From contig OY855911.1 in the NCBI GenBank assembly GCA_963693305.1, positions 31,680,939-31,744,938 of the forward strand: a stretch of DNA of 64,000 nt. The letters run 5' to 3'. The notes beneath the pieces are model-generated. The model made no database searches and was not told where the DNA came from. It saw nothing but the letters and a program-made list of their open reading frames with translations. Each line of letters opens with the position of its first letter. The first letter of the stretch is position 1. Below are positions 1 through 10,908 of the stretch, in pieces. The position numbers and the translations under genes are program-made. This DNA is from Meandrina meandrites. Taxonomy: Eukaryota > Cnidaria > Anthozoa > Scleractinia > Meandrinidae.

Positions 1-409
1 ACGTCGCCCTAATTTCAAGGTGCCCGCTAACGTAATTACCCTTTGTCGACGCTTAAAGAACGAGAAATGTACATGGTTGTCACTCTGTAGTGTAGAAATA
101 TATTTATCACTAAATATTATTATATATTTCTCTTCACAATGTTCCTTTGGTTGGGGCGACGAAACTTGGTCGCTGGCCGGCCAAAAAAATCAATTTTATT
201 ATCACGACTCCAGCACCTCTTAGCAGTTTTCTCGCTTTCTGAATAGTTTCTGAGGCCATGCCATCTACATTTGGACATTTAAATCGATTTTCCATTTACA
301 ATAATAATATAGACCAAGAGAGGATGAAGTACTCACTTGTATAGAGCTGATAAGATAAAATTATACGAAGCATTCGGCCGCTATAATTCAAATCTTCTTG
401 AATAATTAA

Positions 410-557
410 CAATTATTGGACGAGGTTGAGCAAAATATCGTGATTTGTCAGTGTCGCGCAGATCAATTTTTTGTTGAAGCCGATGGCTGAGGCAATTAAT
501 TGATCTGCGAGACACTGATAAATCACGATATTTTGCGGAAACCAAGTTCAATAATTG
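410..557. mobile_element. Palindromic MITE-like repeat
   Basis: Two arms of about 58 bp (411-468 and 498-556) are imperfect reverse complements, both carrying a core like CAAAATATCGTGATTT and a GATCTGCG/CGCAGATC segment, separated by a spacer of about 30 bp. No open reading frame is associated. It resembles short non-autonomous DNA-transposon repeats that are abundant in cnidarian genomes; that family link is from general familiarity. No target duplication was established. Confidence 0.7.
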
Positions 558-1150
558 TTCTATCATTAGATCACTGATTTGTTTTGCGCAGTTATCTTCG
601 GGAACCGCGCACTAAAAATAAAGAAGGAAAGTAATCAATCAGTCAACTTTATTCGCCCATAATTAAACAGTAGTTCACAATGGGAGGAGATCTTAGCAAG
701 CTCTGCTGAGATTTTCAAAGAAGATCCCCAGTTGCTGTTATTATTGTCATTCTTCTCACATTTTTTTAAAAGCACAACTTTGCCATCCAGTTCCCTTTCA
801 TGGAAATTTCGTTGCCTTCTTCGACGCAACTACGCATGAGCAGAATATTATTTGCTGCAAAATTGGACAGTAATGCGCACGAGCAGACCATTATTTGTAA
901 CCAGTTATTTGTAGACCACGTGGTAGGCTCTCAGCCAATAAAAGAGAAAAATGCGTCGAATGATGATATATTTTGTTAGCCAGATATTTTGTGCCTACAC
1001 CTCGAATTTATTCAATTTTCAAATCGCGTTAATTAAAAGTTTGCACAAAGATATCACAGCTAAAAAGGGCATCCAAAATTTGGTTATAGTGTCAAAAACA
1101 TTACAGGAAACTAGTCAATATTTGCTACAAACGTAGTCTCCCTCGCAGCC

Positions 1151-1196
1151 GTTTTTAGTGTCGTCACGCAAAGGTCCTCGTGACGACACTAAAAAC
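1151..1196. repeat. Perfect 18-bp-arm hairpin
   Basis: Positions 1151-1168 and 1179-1196 are exact reverse complements around a 10-nt loop; the arms contain GTCGTCACG/CGTGACGAC. GCGTGACG-type words also occur in other repeats of this window (around 5440, 5660, 41210 and 41920), so this is probably a remnant of a small inverted-repeat family. No coding content. Confidence 0.7.
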
Positions 1197-2072
1197 ATCT
1201 GCAAACGATACAATTCAAAAGATACAACATTCACAGACATTTTCGTGGTTGAGTGACAACAGATTAAATTGTCTGTAAATTTGACCTTTTTTAGCAGGAA
1301 ATATCTCATTCAATGAAAGAGGATGTTCAATTGATTAATCTCGTATTTGCTATGGTCATTATATCACTGTTATATGGTGCTCGCTTTCTCCTAACCCCTT
1401 CGTTTATCTGTGGAGCATGGGGCATCTACAGTTCTCCTTCACTCGATCCTGTGCTTGCAGTTCCGTTTTGTTTCGTCGTAGCCCAATTTGCCGCAGTTCT
1501 TGTTCGGTTGACCTCTATATGGTGCAGACGCTATCGTATCGGATGTTACTAAAACGAGGAATGGGGAATAGAAAACGCGGAATTGGGAATTGAACTGGGA
1601 AAACTGAAAATGGAAAAATTAAAAAAGTGTTAATTGCAAATGAGAAATGAAATTCTTTCGTTAATGTAGAATAAAATTTGCGCATACTTTTAAAGATCTA
1701 TAGAAGTTTGTTTCTTCTTGATCGTACCTGAATTGAAAGGCGAAGAATTACTGAATGCGTGGAGTGAGTCGAAATACAAACTTTGAAGGCCTTTCGTTCT
1801 TTTTTTACGGAAGAAAAATACTTCTTTGCAGCTCAAGGAGATTCTTCGATAGGTTTCAACGAATTTCAAAACGGATGGTTCTGGCCGGATAATGGTGAAC
1901 CACGAAAAGTGGTTTTTCACTCCCTTCCCCTTCCACTTCTCCACGTGACCAAAGCTATAATTGCGTTGTCATGGACGCGAGTAAAACACCTGCTACGCAT
2001 CTAATTTCTACCCCTAAAACATGCCATAGAAATTCATCAGTATACTCTATTTCTCTTGTCTGTTTCACCCAG

Positions 2073-4172
2073 ATTTCTCAAGGACGGATTGATTCACTAC
2101 CAGTAAACTTCTTTCTCAACAATTTATTGTCCGTGGTAGCTCTTCATGAAGACTCGTCACACGCTAGTGTTGAGTGCGATATCTGCGATAGCGGCGACCC
2201 TCCTGTCAATAGATGCACCACATGCTGTAGTTTCCTTTGTGATTTTTGTTCTCAAGCTCATCTTCGAGCGCGTGATACAAGCTCACATGGTATGGTGTCT
2301 GTTGAAGAAGCCAAAAAGATGGGATCCGTAGCAATGGCGAAACCTTCCCTCTGTAAAGAGCACAAAGGAGAGGTGATGAAACTCTTTTGCGTCACATGTA
2401 ACAAAACTATATGTAGAGATTGCACAGTTGTTGAGCATCGCGATCACCAATATACCTTTGTCAGGGAGGCATATTCAACAGAAAAAGAAAAGATAATGAA
2501 TATTCTCTCAGAAACCAAAACCAGGGTACCCATGCTGGAGGAGGCTCTGCGAAGTGTTTCAGATGTGAAGAGGCACGTCCAATGTCATGCTGAACAGACA
2601 GTGGAAGAAGTGACCAAGTGCTGCGATGATTTGACAGCCTGCCTTAATATTCGTCGCGAGGGGCTGCTTCAATTGACGGAGGAGTTAAAGAAAGTTAAAC
2701 TGAAGGCGTTGCAAATCCAGCAAGAAGAATTGGAAACGGCTTTAGCAAGTGTGAAAAACAGCGTGGAGTTTACCGAAAAAGCATTGAAAAATGGCAGCGA
2801 AGTTGAGGTGCTGAACATGCACAAACAGATGTCCAGCCGATTGGAAGGGTTTAACTCAGCAAAATGGCCGCTGAACCCATGCACGGATGATGTTCTGAAG
2901 CTTAGAGTGGACATGAAGAAGCAAACACAAGCAATGAAGAACTTTGGTGCAATTACAGACGTCGAAGCATCTGCTGGTATGTCCATAGTAACCATGAACA
3001 ACGGATTAAAGGGAGTGATGCGTAATACACTGCGTGGAGAACAAATCACATTCACCATAACTGCCAAGGAGCAAAACGGAATGAAAAGAAGAGACGGTGG
3101 AGACGTTTTTGAAGCAGAAATTTGTCACAATGAACATTCTACCACTGAGTGGCTGAATGTACAGGATTGTGAAGATGGCACTTACAAGTTTTGCTACACT
3201 CCTCAGCAAGTTGGTGAATATGACTTGTCAGTGAAATTAAGTAATTGTCACGTGCAAGGCAGTCCTTTTAAATTGAATGTGGAAGATCTATATGCGCGGT
3301 ACGGTGCATCAACAGTAACCATGGGGAATGGAGAAGAGGGTGTTATGTACAGTACATTGTGTGGACAGCCTGTTGAATTCACCATCAACACTAAGAAACA
3401 AAAACATGCGAAGAATCTTTACTCACACCATAATATTTTTGCAGTAGAAATCTGGTTTCCTCAATCTTTAAAATACGTAAGAGAAACAGAAAGACTTGAA
3501 GTTACGGACAAGGGGAGTGGTTGCTACTCTTTCTGTTACACTCCAAGAGCTGAACGTATGCTTCAGTTGTCGGTTAAAGTAGGAGGCAACCATGTACGAG
3601 GAAGTCCTTTTGCATGGAAAGTGGTTAAATGGAATCTTACAGTCCAACCATGGAAAACTTGGAAAAGTTTCCTCAACTTAGTTGATGAAAACACGAAAGT
3701 CCAGTACATACAAAACATTGACGTTTGGTCTTTTGGAATTCCCAGCGTGCTGACTTCTTTGGGTTCCGTTGGCTTTAGTGGAGGGAAGCATTCGTGGAAA
3801 GTTAGAATGTCAGTGGCTGGAGACCCACAGCATGGAGTTGGTATTGGTGTGGTACGATCTACAGAGGAAAATCCACTTCGATGTGATGCAGCATCTCAGC
3901 CAATTCAATTCCAATGGCTTTGGACTTCGGGCAACCTGTGTCTCGAGCAAACCACACTATGTAAGGGTTTCAGTAGACAACCGTTTCTCTTTTCAGTTCA
4001 AAACAATGATGTTATTGAACTTTACTTGGACTGTGATGATAGGAAACTGACAGCGTACAATCCAGGTACTAAATGGTCTGGCACCATGGAGGGAGTCCAA
4101 ATGCAACTTGGGCGACTGTTTCCAGCGTTTCTGTTGTCTTCTAATGGTGATGAAGTGTCTCTTAGGATTTAA
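2073..4172 (+). CDS. TRIM-like protein, terminal exon (B-boxes, coiled coil, two filamin repeats, SPRY-like)
   Basis: A long open frame, extendable back to an ATG at 1971 (733 residues). A strong acceptor (pyrimidine-rich TTTCACCCAG) ends at 2072, so the real exon more likely begins at 2073 in the same frame. In ORF numbering: B-box 1 at about 69-97 (CDIC, CTTC, CDFC and a final H), B-box 2 at about 128-165 (CKEH, CVTC, CRDC, HRDH), a coiled coil at about 175-290, two filamin/ABP280 repeats at about 330-430 and 440-545 (each ending in a V-x-GSPF pattern), and a SPRY/B30.2-like tail from about 555 to the stop. TRIM proteins of this layout are E3 ubiquitin ligases or scaffolds. The residues before B-box 1 resemble the linker that normally follows a RING finger, but no RING (C3HC4) is visible upstream. 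Either the RING exon lies before position 1 or it has been lost. Confidence 0.85.
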   Translation: MSQGRIDSLPVNFFLNNLLSVVALHEDSSHASVECDICDSGDPPVNRCTTCCSFLCDFCSQAHLRARDTSSHGMVSVEEAKKMGSVAMAKPSLCKEHKGEVMKLFCVTCNKTICRDCTVVEHRDHQYTFVREAYSTEKEKIMNILSETKTRVPMLEEALRSVSDVKRHVQCHAEQTVEEVTKCCDDLTACLNIRREGLLQLTEELKKVKLKALQIQQEELETALASVKNSVEFTEKALKNGSEVEVLNMHKQMSSRLEGFNSAKWPLNPCTDDVLKLRVDMKKQTQAMKNFGAITDVEASAGMSIVTMNNGLKGVMRNTLRGEQITFTITAKEQNGMKRRDGGDVFEAEICHNEHSTTEWLNVQDCEDGTYKFCYTPQQVGEYDLSVKLSNCHVQGSPFKLNVEDLYARYGASTVTMGNGEEGVMYSTLCGQPVEFTINTKKQKHAKNLYSHHNIFAVEIWFPQSLKYVRETERLEVTDKGSGCYSFCYTPRAERMLQLSVKVGGNHVRGSPFAWKVVKWNLTVQPWKTWKSFLNLVDENTKVQYIQNIDVWSFGIPSVLTSLGSVGFSGGKHSWKVRMSVAGDPQHGVGIGVVRSTEENPLRCDAASQPIQFQWLWTSGNLCLEQTTLCKGFSRQPFLFSVQNNDVIELYLDCDDRKLTAYNPGTKWSGTMEGVQMQLGRLFPAFLLSSNGDEVSLRI

Positions 4173-4589
4173 TCAGTTTTTTTTCCCAAAACTCTACAAC
4201 ACTGCAGTGATATACCTGCAGTAGGTTGGGGTGACTGATTTTTTTTGTTCTTCTAGGGTAGTAGTTGGTTTCAACCTTCGTTAACCTTCGTTGTAAAATT
4301 CATTGACTATTCATGAGGGTGCAAACCAATCCCAGCACAGTATTCAGATCACGTGTACACAACTATCAACCCCAATACAGATCACAAAATAGAAGTAACT
4401 TTTGATTCAAACTCCTGCTCAGCTAATAAGTATTCATTAACTCGGCGTTTGATACAGATCTCTGCCGAATCGCATAACAATACTTTGCATTCAATTTTAA
4501 TTATTGTTTTCATTTCACAAGTAGAATACGATATTCGTGGCCGATCTGTTTGGCTGTTTATAATGGCTCACCTATCGGCTCGCCATTGT

Positions 4590-4627
<38 letters not shown>

Positions 4628-5090
4628 CACTTATTGGGCTGATTTACGTAGTTGGGTTTCGATTGGGTTGTTATTACAACGTTAATAAGCCGTAGTCACT
4701 TGCAAGCGCTTAGACTGCGTTAGACGTGCTATGTACAACAGATATTATTGGTTTAAATAGAAAAAGCGGATGTGTCGGTATATATAGTGGGAGGTGTTAT
4801 TTTTGGAAGTGTTCCTCTAGTGACTATTTGTTATTAGGTATATAAATTTCGCCCTTTCAAGATCACTCGAAGGCATACATCTCTCACTACGTTTCTGTAA
4901 ATTTTCTTTAATGTTGTTATTGCTCGTAATGTGATACATTATGGTAAGACAAGGAGGCTTATGTTTTTAGTTAATTGGATAGGCTGAGATAGTTTTACGT
5001 TTGTTGTAAATTTTCTATTCGTGTGAAATGTAAATTATACTAGGGATAGCTTTGGATCCGGTTGGCAATTCCTCTCGTTATTTGTTGAAC

Positions 5091-5169
5091 TAGTCTGAAA
5101 TGTCATCCGTCCTCTCTTCCTTACCCCCCAGAGGGGTAAGGAAGAGAGGACGGATGACATTTCAGACTA
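5091..5169. mobile_element. 79-bp perfect foldback element with 9-bp target duplication
   Basis: Positions 5091-5127 and 5133-5169 are exact 37-bp reverse complements around a 5-nt loop. The unit is bracketed by the same 9-bp word TTGTTGAAC at 5082-5090 and 5170-5178, as expected for a target-site duplication. A 9-bp duplication is typical of Mutator-like (MULE) transposons, so a minimal MULE-derived foldback is the best guess; the family is an inference. Confidence 0.75.
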
Positions 5170-5414
5170 TTGTTGAACGATTATTCTTGAACATTGCCCG
5201 TGTACTTACAGTCTAGCTATCAGTAAACGAGATCAGCTTATTCCTGATTCTTGTCTGTGTTTATATGACATTAAGTGAAAAGATTTATTCTCGTTTCACT
5301 ACAGAGTGATTAGAGAGCACAGTTAAAGAGAACTGCGTGTTCTTATATTTAATGTTTAAACAAAGATTACGTGACAGAAGGAGGGCCAGAACTGACAGAA
5401 CTGAGCTGGGCTAC

Positions 5415-5691
5415 CCTCCTGCGCACGAGGTCTTTGAGCTCGTCACGCGTTCCTCCCCCCACGGGCGTTCGTGGGGGGAGGCATTCTCGTCCCCAGAGGC
5501 CGTGATCCTTCTGGTCTGCGCCAGGAATCGAGACCTCTGGCCGCTGCCAATTTCTGAGCATGCGCAGAGTACGCGTTCGGTGTTTTTCAGCCAATCAGAT
5601 TTGTCATATTTGACAATGAGTCTGTGAATCGCGGACTTCCTGTCTTGGAGGAGGAACGCGTGACGAGCCCAAAGAGCGTCTGCGCAGGAGG
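5415..5691. mobile_element. TIR element (MITE-like), about 277 bp
   Basis: The left end (CCTCCTGCGCA... followed by GCTCGTCACGCGTTCCTCC) is repeated in reverse complement at the right end, giving imperfect terminal inverted repeats of about 42 bp. The interior, including CAATCAGATTTGTCA and the stretch ending in GAATCGCGGACTT, recurs at about 27430-27640 and, inverted, at about 28395-28620 inside the large foldback element. No transposase is encoded. Confidence 0.65.
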
Positions 5692-6000
5692 CTTGAACTG
5701 GACTAGACTAGCTCGTGACGTCATCAGTATCGTTTCGTATGCTAAACAAACATACTCGCAAAGTAAGTACATTGTTTTTTTCTTTTTTTGGTGAAAAGAC
5801 CAGTACTTTTGTCATTTGACTTCAAAATAGTACGTTGTCTTGCGCATTCAATTAAATGCAATTAAATGCAACAAAACAATTTTGAGCTTCAAATTCTTTG
5901 GCGGTGTTTTGATTGACTTTGATTTTCGTACATCTATATCTATCTATATTATGGGGGGTCTTGCAAAGGGAGGCATGCTCCCATCACTGCAAGACATAAA

Positions 6001-6051
6001 ATAAAATAAAAAATAAAAAAAAAAGTTGGGTGGGGGGGGGGGGGGGGAGGT
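6001..6051. repeat. A-rich run followed by poly-G
   Basis: An AAAAT-rich stretch is followed by TTGGGT and an uninterrupted G run of more than 15 bases. It looks like the degenerate tail of a retroelement followed by a homopolymer. Long G runs can form quadruplexes and often vary in length between sequencing reads. Confidence 0.6.
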
Positions 6052-7555
6052 AAAAGACCTTAAAAATATGAAATAAAATATGTACATAAATATGTAAATA
6101 AAAAATGTACACCGTAATGTCATTTGAGATTATAGTAAGAGTGGTCTTAAATTAACTAAATCCTCTTGCATATTGCCCACATAGCAGATGGTTTCTTGTT
6201 CGTGATCCAGTACGAACCGGGTTTCGGTTTGAAGTTGTTATAGACAACTTTTTTCCTCGCGCCAAGAAGGCCGCGGTGACGAGTTTCAGCGCATCGCACT
6301 ATATTTTGATTGGATAATATTAAAAATCCGAAAATTTGCGAGGCCTGACGGAAGGTTTATAGCCGAAAACGACCCTAGTAACGAATCTAATCCCAAGGAT
6401 AGACGTGGATCGATCATTAAAAGATGTAAGAGCCCGCGAGATTTTGAGGATCATGACCTCTGACAAGATCTTCAATATGGGACTCAGTTTTGAATGCTTT
6501 TTGTAGCCGTACCCACCCCCCGAGGAAAAGCGGTAGGGAGGGAGCGTCGTTCCCTGCTACACGTAGGCTATAACTGCCTTTGTAAAAGCAGTACAAACGT
6601 GACGACAAATATAGTATTTGCAAGAAAGAGAAGAATATTTATAAAATATAGAAATTAAAACAAAATTCATTTATCCAGTCTCCAAACGTTACAATTCCTG
6701 GAAGCTTTTAGAGCTATTGTAAAGGTTGACCGACAAAGTTTAAGTTCAGGGACTGAACTAGGTTTAGCTTGATTCACTTTCTTTATCCCTAGATTTATAG
6801 GCCAGAAAGACAACACAAACAGCGTCTTCCCACACTCCCCCCCCACCCCGCACCCCCCTCCAACTCTCCACCCACCCATCTAGTGTCTACTACTGGCCCA
6901 TCGGATAAGATTTTCTGGGTGCCAGTCTTCGAGCTTCTTGCGCGGAAGAATCCAATATGGCGGGCACAAGGTCAAAATCAACTTAGGACCACATATACCT
7001 TGAAAACGCAGATCATGACGCTTTCTGGAGCGAAATATGTAGTTGATGTTGTGAAGTTTCAATCTGTTATCGTATTTTAACAAACTGGATGCTCGTAAAG
7101 GGTTTTGGATGCTCTTTGAACTCAAGTTACGTCATATTTTGTCACATGCGGCTTCAAGACCTGACAAGTGAGAGATATTTTGCCCCCAGATGCTTAGAAT
7201 TTTGTTGATGTCGAATGGTAAAGCCGCAAAGCGTCTTAATGCCTTGGCCAACTCCTTCAGAGTTCCATTAAGACTGCTGTGTTCAGGTATGTCCCATAAT
7301 TCGTCATATAACTTCTTGACATAAGCTTAGTCTCTCTTTATAAGCTTATATTTGCCCATCAACAGTTACATTTGGTTGATTCCGTGACAGGAGTTTGATC
7401 CTATTATCAATATACCGGTAGCAAACGCTAACACTGCATAAATGGATACTTCACCAATTATTTCTCTGTGGCTCATTTTCCCCACTGAATTCAAAATCAT
7501 CAAAGTGAAGAGTTTGTAACAAAAGCATTGAATGCACTTGAAGATTGCTTTAGGT

Positions 7556-7606
7556 GATGATGATGATGATGACGACAGCAACAACAATGATGATGATGAT
7601 GATGGT
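7556..7606. repeat. GAT/GAC trinucleotide microsatellite
   Basis: Interrupted GATGATGAT and GACGAC triplets with an AACAAC interruption. Simple-sequence repeat with no coding evidence. Confidence 0.7.
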
Positions 7607-8041
7607 GACTGAATCTCCCATTTTCCTAGAAGGGATGTCAAATCTCCCAGATACAAAAGAAAAGTTTTGTACTGTTGGGTAGCAACCCTCACAAGATCTC
7701 AGAGGAATGGCTCGCTGCCCTTCCAGAGAACAATACGGCTGACAGCAAACAACAGAAGCAGTGCCCCTATCCCTAAAAACAATAGCAACTGTCTACAAAC
7801 TTTAATACAAGAGCTGCTACACTACTGAGATCATTTTACCAAAAATTGTTTAACTCTGCCGCCTGTTGCTTGACTTGTGCAGCTATTAATTAAGATACTG
7901 ACCTCTTACTTACCAAACACAAGGGCTTTACAAGGGAATATTGGCTTGAGGTTGTGTCAGTATGGACCAAGTGTAGCAATGTCCATATAAAAATGACCAA
8001 GGGCCAATATTCCCCAGTACAGCCCATTCCCAACACGCACA

Positions 8042-10615
8042 GAGAAGAAAGGGTTAATACACACCTCTACCCTCATTGATGTGCTGTTAACAAACAAACC
8101 AGAGCGATTTAATTGCGGTGGTGTTTACTACCCATTACTTAGTGACCATGCCCTTATTTATGGGATCTTCAAGGAAAAACTTCAACGACACCCAAGTAAA
8201 TTGATTAATTTTAGAAGCTACAAAAACTTTGATCATGAAAAGTTTACCCGGGACCTCTCTGAAGCGCCTTGGCATGAGGGAGAAGTTTTTGACGATCTGG
8301 AAGATCAGGTGTATTATTGGAACACTCTGATGACAAATATCACTGATGAGAATCTCCCTTTAAAAAAGATGAGGGTAAGAGCAAAAGATGTGCCATATAT
8401 GACAACCAACTGGAAGAACGCTATCAGAGCTAAGAGAAGGGCATTAGCAACCTATCAGAAGGACAAATCCGACTCCAACTGGGATGAACTGCGTAAATGG
8501 CGTAATGAAGCCACCCGACAAAGGCGGATAGCAATCAAGTCTTATTGGAAGGGTAAATCTGATCATCTCAAGGATAACCCATCAGACTTTTACAGAACTT
8601 TTATGCCATTCTTAGGGTCAAATGCCCCTGCAAAAAGTCCCGAGTTTAATCTCAAAGTAGGTAATCAAATCGTCAAGGATCAAGACAAGGTAGCTGAAAC
8701 TCTGGCCGATTATTTTGCTTCAATTTGCAGATGGCATCGGGGGAGAAAACGTTGAAAATTTAACGGAAATGGATTTCATCGACCACCAAAGTGTCTTAAA
8801 AATAGCACAGCTTTCAATTCAAAATGATGCTATAAGGCTAAACCCTCTTCAAAAAGCGCAAGTTCAAGAAGTAATGGAGTCATTAAAAGTCAAGAAAGCG
8901 TCTGGCTGTGACTCCATTCCTCCATTTGCTCTAAAATTTGGAGCAGAGGTTATCGCTATCTCTCTCACTAATTTATTTAACAGATGCATAAGTGAGGGTA
9001 AATGGCCACAGTCATGGAAAAAGGGGGAATGGATACCAGTCTTCAAACGTGATGACCCCCTACTAAAAGAGAATTATAGACCTGTCACTGTCCTCCCGGC
9101 TGTAGATAAGGTGTTTGAGCAGATTGTAGCTAGGCAACTTGTGGGGATGTTCGACCACCGTTTAGAACAAGCCTTGTCGGCCTATCGTAAGACTCATAGC
9201 TGCGAGACTACCCTTATTTATCTAATTGAACACTGGAGATTGGCTAGGGACAATAAACAGCTAGTAGGAATCTTATCAACGGATTTGTCAAAGGCCATTC
9301 GACTCCATGCATCCAGCTCTGTTGCTGAGTAAACTCAGAGCATATGGCTTTGAAGAGAATCTCATCAATTTGTTACGCTCTTATTTATGTGATCGCTCCA
9401 ACAGAGTGAAGCTGGCATCTCAAAAAAGTTCTTGGAAGCAAGTTAACCGAGGCTTCCCCCAGGGATCAGCGTTAGGACCGTTATTGTGGAATATTTTTCA
9501 AAATGACTTAGTCTATGAAATTGAGCAGAATCTATTAAGCATGTATGCTGATGACCATCAGCTCTTCGAAATCAGCGATAACGTTGCGATGATTAATGAC
9601 AACCTTAATGCGAGCGCAACAAAAGCCTCTTTATGGTACGAGTCAAACTTACTTAAGGGGAACCTCTCGAAATACCATACCATGCTAATCAACAATAAAC
9701 AGAGGGACAGCAGAGACGAGATAAGCATAAATGTACAAGAAACTGACATTGAATCTCTGGAAAGTATTAAGTTATTAGGTGTAACTATTGACAACAAGCT
9801 TAATTTCAGTGAGCACATAAATATCACGTGCAAGAAAGCGAACCAGAGGATAGGTGTATTAATGAGACTCAAGAACTTAGTACCCACTGTTGCAAAACTA
9901 CACCTTTTTAAGGCTGCAATTCTTCCGTATCTCACCTATTGCCATCTTACCTGGCATTTCTGCCGAGCAAGTGACAAGAGAAAACTCGAACGCACCCAGG
10001 AGAGGGGTTTGCATGCAGTATTCAGAGATACCAAATCTAATAATGAGGTACTGCTAAAGAAAGCTAATTTAAAATCTCTGTACGAAAGAAGGCTGCAGGA
10101 TATAGCTTGTTTGATGTTCAAAGTGAAGCATGATTTGTGCCCTCCAAACGTCAAAAATTTGTTCTCATTGAAAAGTTCCACTTACAACCTTAGAGGCGCA
10201 GATTTCCACATTCCCAGATTTAATACTGTCACCTATGGAAAACACACGTTAAGATATATTGGACCTATGCTGTGGAATCGACTCTCAACTAACTTAAAAA
10301 ACTTACCGTCTCTACAATCTTTCAAAAGACAGATCACGTTAATTAACCTTTCACAGAAAATTGAACATGAATGCAAGAGCTGTGTGTTATGTAGTACGTA
10401 ATCTACTTACGAATAACTTATTTTAGAATTGTTAGAATTATTGTAAATAATGTAGTTAAATTTTAGTCTCTTTTTATTATAAATATCAAATTTAGGTTTT
10501 TAACTTTTATAATTTATTTTATTAATTTTATGTGTCCCCTATTAGTAGAGGGTTTCGACCCTCGGCTAGACTGCATCGACACATTAATAAAGTTATTGAT
10601 TGATTGATTGATTGA
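8042..10615 (+). mobile_element. 5'-truncated non-LTR retrotransposon (LINE, CR1/L2-like)
   Basis: The element starts inside the end of an apurinic endonuclease domain: a TSTLIDVLLTNKPERF segment (8057-8104), whose internal GTG at 8081 is not a real start, then an SDH motif. It continues through a linker and a reverse transcriptase (about 8860-9900) with the catalytic YADD at 9544-9555, and a C-terminal region to a stop at 10401. The coding sequence is broken twice: a +1 slip near 8727 (after DYFAS) and another near 9297 (SKA|FDSMHP). The 3' UTR ends with CATTAATAAAG and a short TTGA tandem tail at about 10594-10615, as in CR1/L2-type LINEs. The 5' part (most of the endonuclease and any ORF1) is missing. 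It lies in the same orientation as VWA8 and just upstream of that gene's first visible exon. Confidence 0.9.
8081..10401 (+). pseudogene. LINE ORF2-like polyprotein (endonuclease end plus reverse transcriptase), frameshifted
   Basis: Three overlapping open frames (8081-8755, 8715-9332, 9307-10401) make up one reverse-transcriptase-type protein of about 770 residues when read across two frameshifts. Visible landmarks are the SDH of the endonuclease, a KKASGCDSIPP region, NYRPVTVLP, GFPQGSALGPLLWNIF, the catalytic YADD, and the downstream LLGVTIDNKLNF segment. These are the ordered blocks of a CR1/L2-like reverse transcriptase. Otherwise the frame is open, so the copy is rather young, but it cannot make the intact protein. 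Confidence 0.9.
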
Positions 10616-10908
10616 CAGCTTGAGCAAGCTAGGTTGGTAGGCATTTTATTACATGGCACTCATTTTAGCTGCAAGTTTGAATTTGTTGGCTTTCAAAAAC
10701 CAAAAAACACACGACTTATGACTGCTTCCATGGAAGTGGTCCGTATAGGAAAATCCTGACCAAGAAAGAACCAATCACGATGCTCACCTCAAGACTGTCT
10801 TGCCATATAATAAATTGATGAAACCTGGTCTCTAAAAATTCATTTGACATGTAATTTATTAGCCAGAGACTTACTTTTGTAACTTATGTTGTGTGTAAAT
10901 TAAAATAG

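Larger units (their letters stand above)
1..1970. other. Stretch without a recognised gene
   Basis: Apart from the palindromic repeat near 410-557 and the hairpin at 1151-1196, nothing in this stretch is supported as a gene. The small open frame at 1313-1552 has two hydrophobic stretches but no recognisable family or splice context. No cysteine-rich RING-type exon could be found here, although one would be expected upstream of the TRIM-like exon that follows. Confidence 0.5.
4173..8041. other. Intergenic stretch with repeats only
   Basis: No coding exon is supported here. It holds a 79-bp foldback insertion (5091-5169), a TIR element (5415-5691), an A-rich run followed by a long G run (about 6000-6050), a C-rich run (about 6838-6875) and a GAT/GAC microsatellite (about 7556-7606). 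The missing first exon of VWA8 may lie here, but none could be recognised: only about 50 poorly conserved residues would be encoded. Confidence 0.5.

Noticed and set aside
1313..1552. Small hydrophobic open frame
   Set aside because: No family resemblance, no splice context and no downstream partner exon; consistent with chance.
5337..5627. Open frame of 96 residues as a possible VWA8 first exon
   Set aside because: It runs through a TIR repeat that also occurs near 27430 and 28620, and has no suitable phase-1 donor or targeting-peptide character.
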